The translations under genes and the position numbers were made by a program. The notes under the pieces were generated by a model, which was not told the origin of the DNA, ran no database searches, and saw only the letters and a list, made by a program, of their open reading frames with translations. Shown piece by piece: positions 62,763-64,000 of a stretch of 64,000 nucleotides of DNA. The stretch is from an uncultured Pelagibacteraceae bacterium (GTDB taxonomy: Bacteria > Pseudomonadota > Alphaproteobacteria > Pelagibacterales > Pelagibacteraceae): the NCBI GenBank assembly GCA_902601545.1, contig CACKNR010000001.1, forward strand, positions 1 through 64,000, written 5' to 3'. Each line of letters opens with the position of its first letter. Within the stretch, counting starts at the first letter, position 1.

Positions 62763-64000
62763 ATGACTTTACCAAAATCAGAAGAGGCAAAAAAAGTCAA
62801 TTTGGATTTTAATAAAGAATTTATCAATACTTTCACCCAAAATATTGAGAGTAGAAACATTGAATTTATCAATCAAACGTTAAAAGATTTGCATGAAGCC
62901 GATGTTGCTAACTTAATTGAAAATTTAAATCCTGATATAAGAAATAAATTAATCGAAATTGAGTCGTTTAATATCGATCCAGAAATTTTTATTGAATTAA
63001 ACGAGTCAATTCAAAGTGAAGTTTTACAATTACTCTCTATAGACTCTCTTATCAAAATAATAAAACGATTAGAGTCTGATAACGCTATTAAAATTCTTGA
63101 AAACTTATCAAAGGATATAAAAGAAAAAGTTTTAGAAAAACTTCCACCAAAAGATAAATTTTTATTACAAGAGGGACTAAGTTATCCTGAGGACTCTGCA
63201 GCAAGAATAATGCAAAGAGAATTTACAGCAGTACCGAGTAATTGGACTGTGGGGCAAACTATAGATTATTTAAGAGAAAACAAAGATTTACCTGAAGAAT
63301 TCTTAGAGATATTTATTGTAGATAATGACTTCAAACCAATTGGAACTGTTCCTTCATCAAGAGTTCTAAGAACATCTAGAGATTTAAAAATGAATTCTAT
63401 AATGAGAGAAATGCCAGTGCTGATTTCAGTTAATATGGATAAAGAGGAAGTTGGTCTTACTTTCGAAAATTATAACTTAGTCTCCGCAGGAGTAGTAAAT
63501 AAAGAAAATAAATTAGTTGGCATGATTACAGCTGACGATGTAGTAACTGTTGTTCAAGAAGAAGCAGAGGAAGATGCTTTACGTCTAGCAGGTGTTGGTG
63601 ATGAAGAGATTACCGACAGTGTTATGTTAAAGACAAAAAGAAGATTTAATTGGTTACTATTAAATCTATTTACAGCTTTACTAGCCACTTGGGTTATAAG
63701 CTTCTTTGGAGCCTCAATTGAACAAATGGTAGCTTTAGCTTTTCTTATGCCAATAGTTGCATCAATGGGGGGAAATGCTGGGATGCAAACTTTAGCAGTT
63801 ACTATTCGAGCAATAGCTACTAAAGAATTATCAAAAAGTAATTTCAACAGAGTAGTTGGTAAAGAATTTTTGATAGGTATTTTAAACGGAATAATTTTCG
63901 CAATAATAACTGCAATAATTGTTCAATTATGGTTTAAAGAAATAAATCTTTCACTATTGATTGGTATTTCAATGGTCTTAAATATGATTGTTGCAGGATT
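62763..64000 (+). CDS. mgtE: Magnesium transporter MgtE (truncated by window end)
   Basis: Not in the ORF track because no stop lies in the window. Translates from ATG 62763: MTLPKSEEAKKVNLDF..., DLHEADVANLIENL, CBS-like region, TM region with PIVASMGGNAGMQTLAVTIRAIA. Confidence 0.9.
   Translation, partial: MTLPKSEEAKKVNLDFNKEFINTFTQNIESRNIEFINQTLKDLHEADVANLIENLNPDIRNKLIEIESFNIDPEIFIELNESIQSEVLQLLSIDSLIKIIKRLESDNAIKILENLSKDIKEKVLEKLPPKDKFLLQEGLSYPEDSAARIMQREFTAVPSNWTVGQTIDYLRENKDLPEEFLEIFIVDNDFKPIGTVPSSRVLRTSRDLKMNSIMREMPVLISVNMDKEEVGLTFENYNLVSAGVVNKENKLVGMITADDVVTVVQEEAEEDALRLAGVGDEEITDSVMLKTKRRFNWLLLNLFTALLATWVISFFGASIEQMVALAFLMPIVASMGGNAGMQTLAVTIRAIATKELSKSNFNRVVGKEFLIGILNGIIFAIITAIIVQLWFKEINLSLLIGISMVLNMIVAG

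Noticed and set aside
1-64000. CRISPR arrays, transposases, integrases, phage or defence genes
   Set aside because: Looked for periodic repeats and hallmark proteins throughout; none seen.

Overview
This 64 kb window is a low-GC (about 30% by eye), very gene-dense alphaproteobacterial chromosome segment. Gene content and sequence style match the SAR11 / Pelagibacter lineage; this is inferred from recognised protein families, since no search was run. In order it carries: a znuB-like permease and a Fur/Zur regulator; two tandem proX-type betaine-binding proteins plus proW; homocysteine methyltransferase, prpC and prpB; LysE and gph; a GlmU acetyltransferase half plus glmS; a small beta-carbonic-anhydrase-like protein; pgl; class II DAHP synthase, nadE, cysS, cimA, trmJ-like and rpsD; a large membrane glycosyltransferase-like protein; a purine cluster (sfsA-map-purB-purC-purS-purQ-purL-bolA-grxD); a small glycan region around tRNA-Leu; nadK and rlmB; tRNA-Tyr/tRNA-Gly/tuf/tRNA-Trp/secE/nusG; rplKAJL-rpoBC; the str-S10-spc-alpha ribosomal superoperon; an RluC/D-like pseudouridine synthase; lipB; and mgtE (cut by the window end). 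I saw no CRISPR array, transposase, prophage or obvious defence system. The most interesting signals are small. All six convergent gene junctions have zero or negative spacing. Several strong palindromes or hairpins sit in the few intergenic gaps (proX1-proX2, aroG-nadE, tRNA-Tyr/tRNA-Gly, rplL-rpoB, the rpsL leader). Two protein genes start 5 to 9 nt after a tRNA 3' end. GlmU is only the acetyltransferase half. The proXXW cluster lacks an adjacent ATPase and sits beside homocysteine methyltransferase and propionate genes. No wholly new multi-gene system could be supported.
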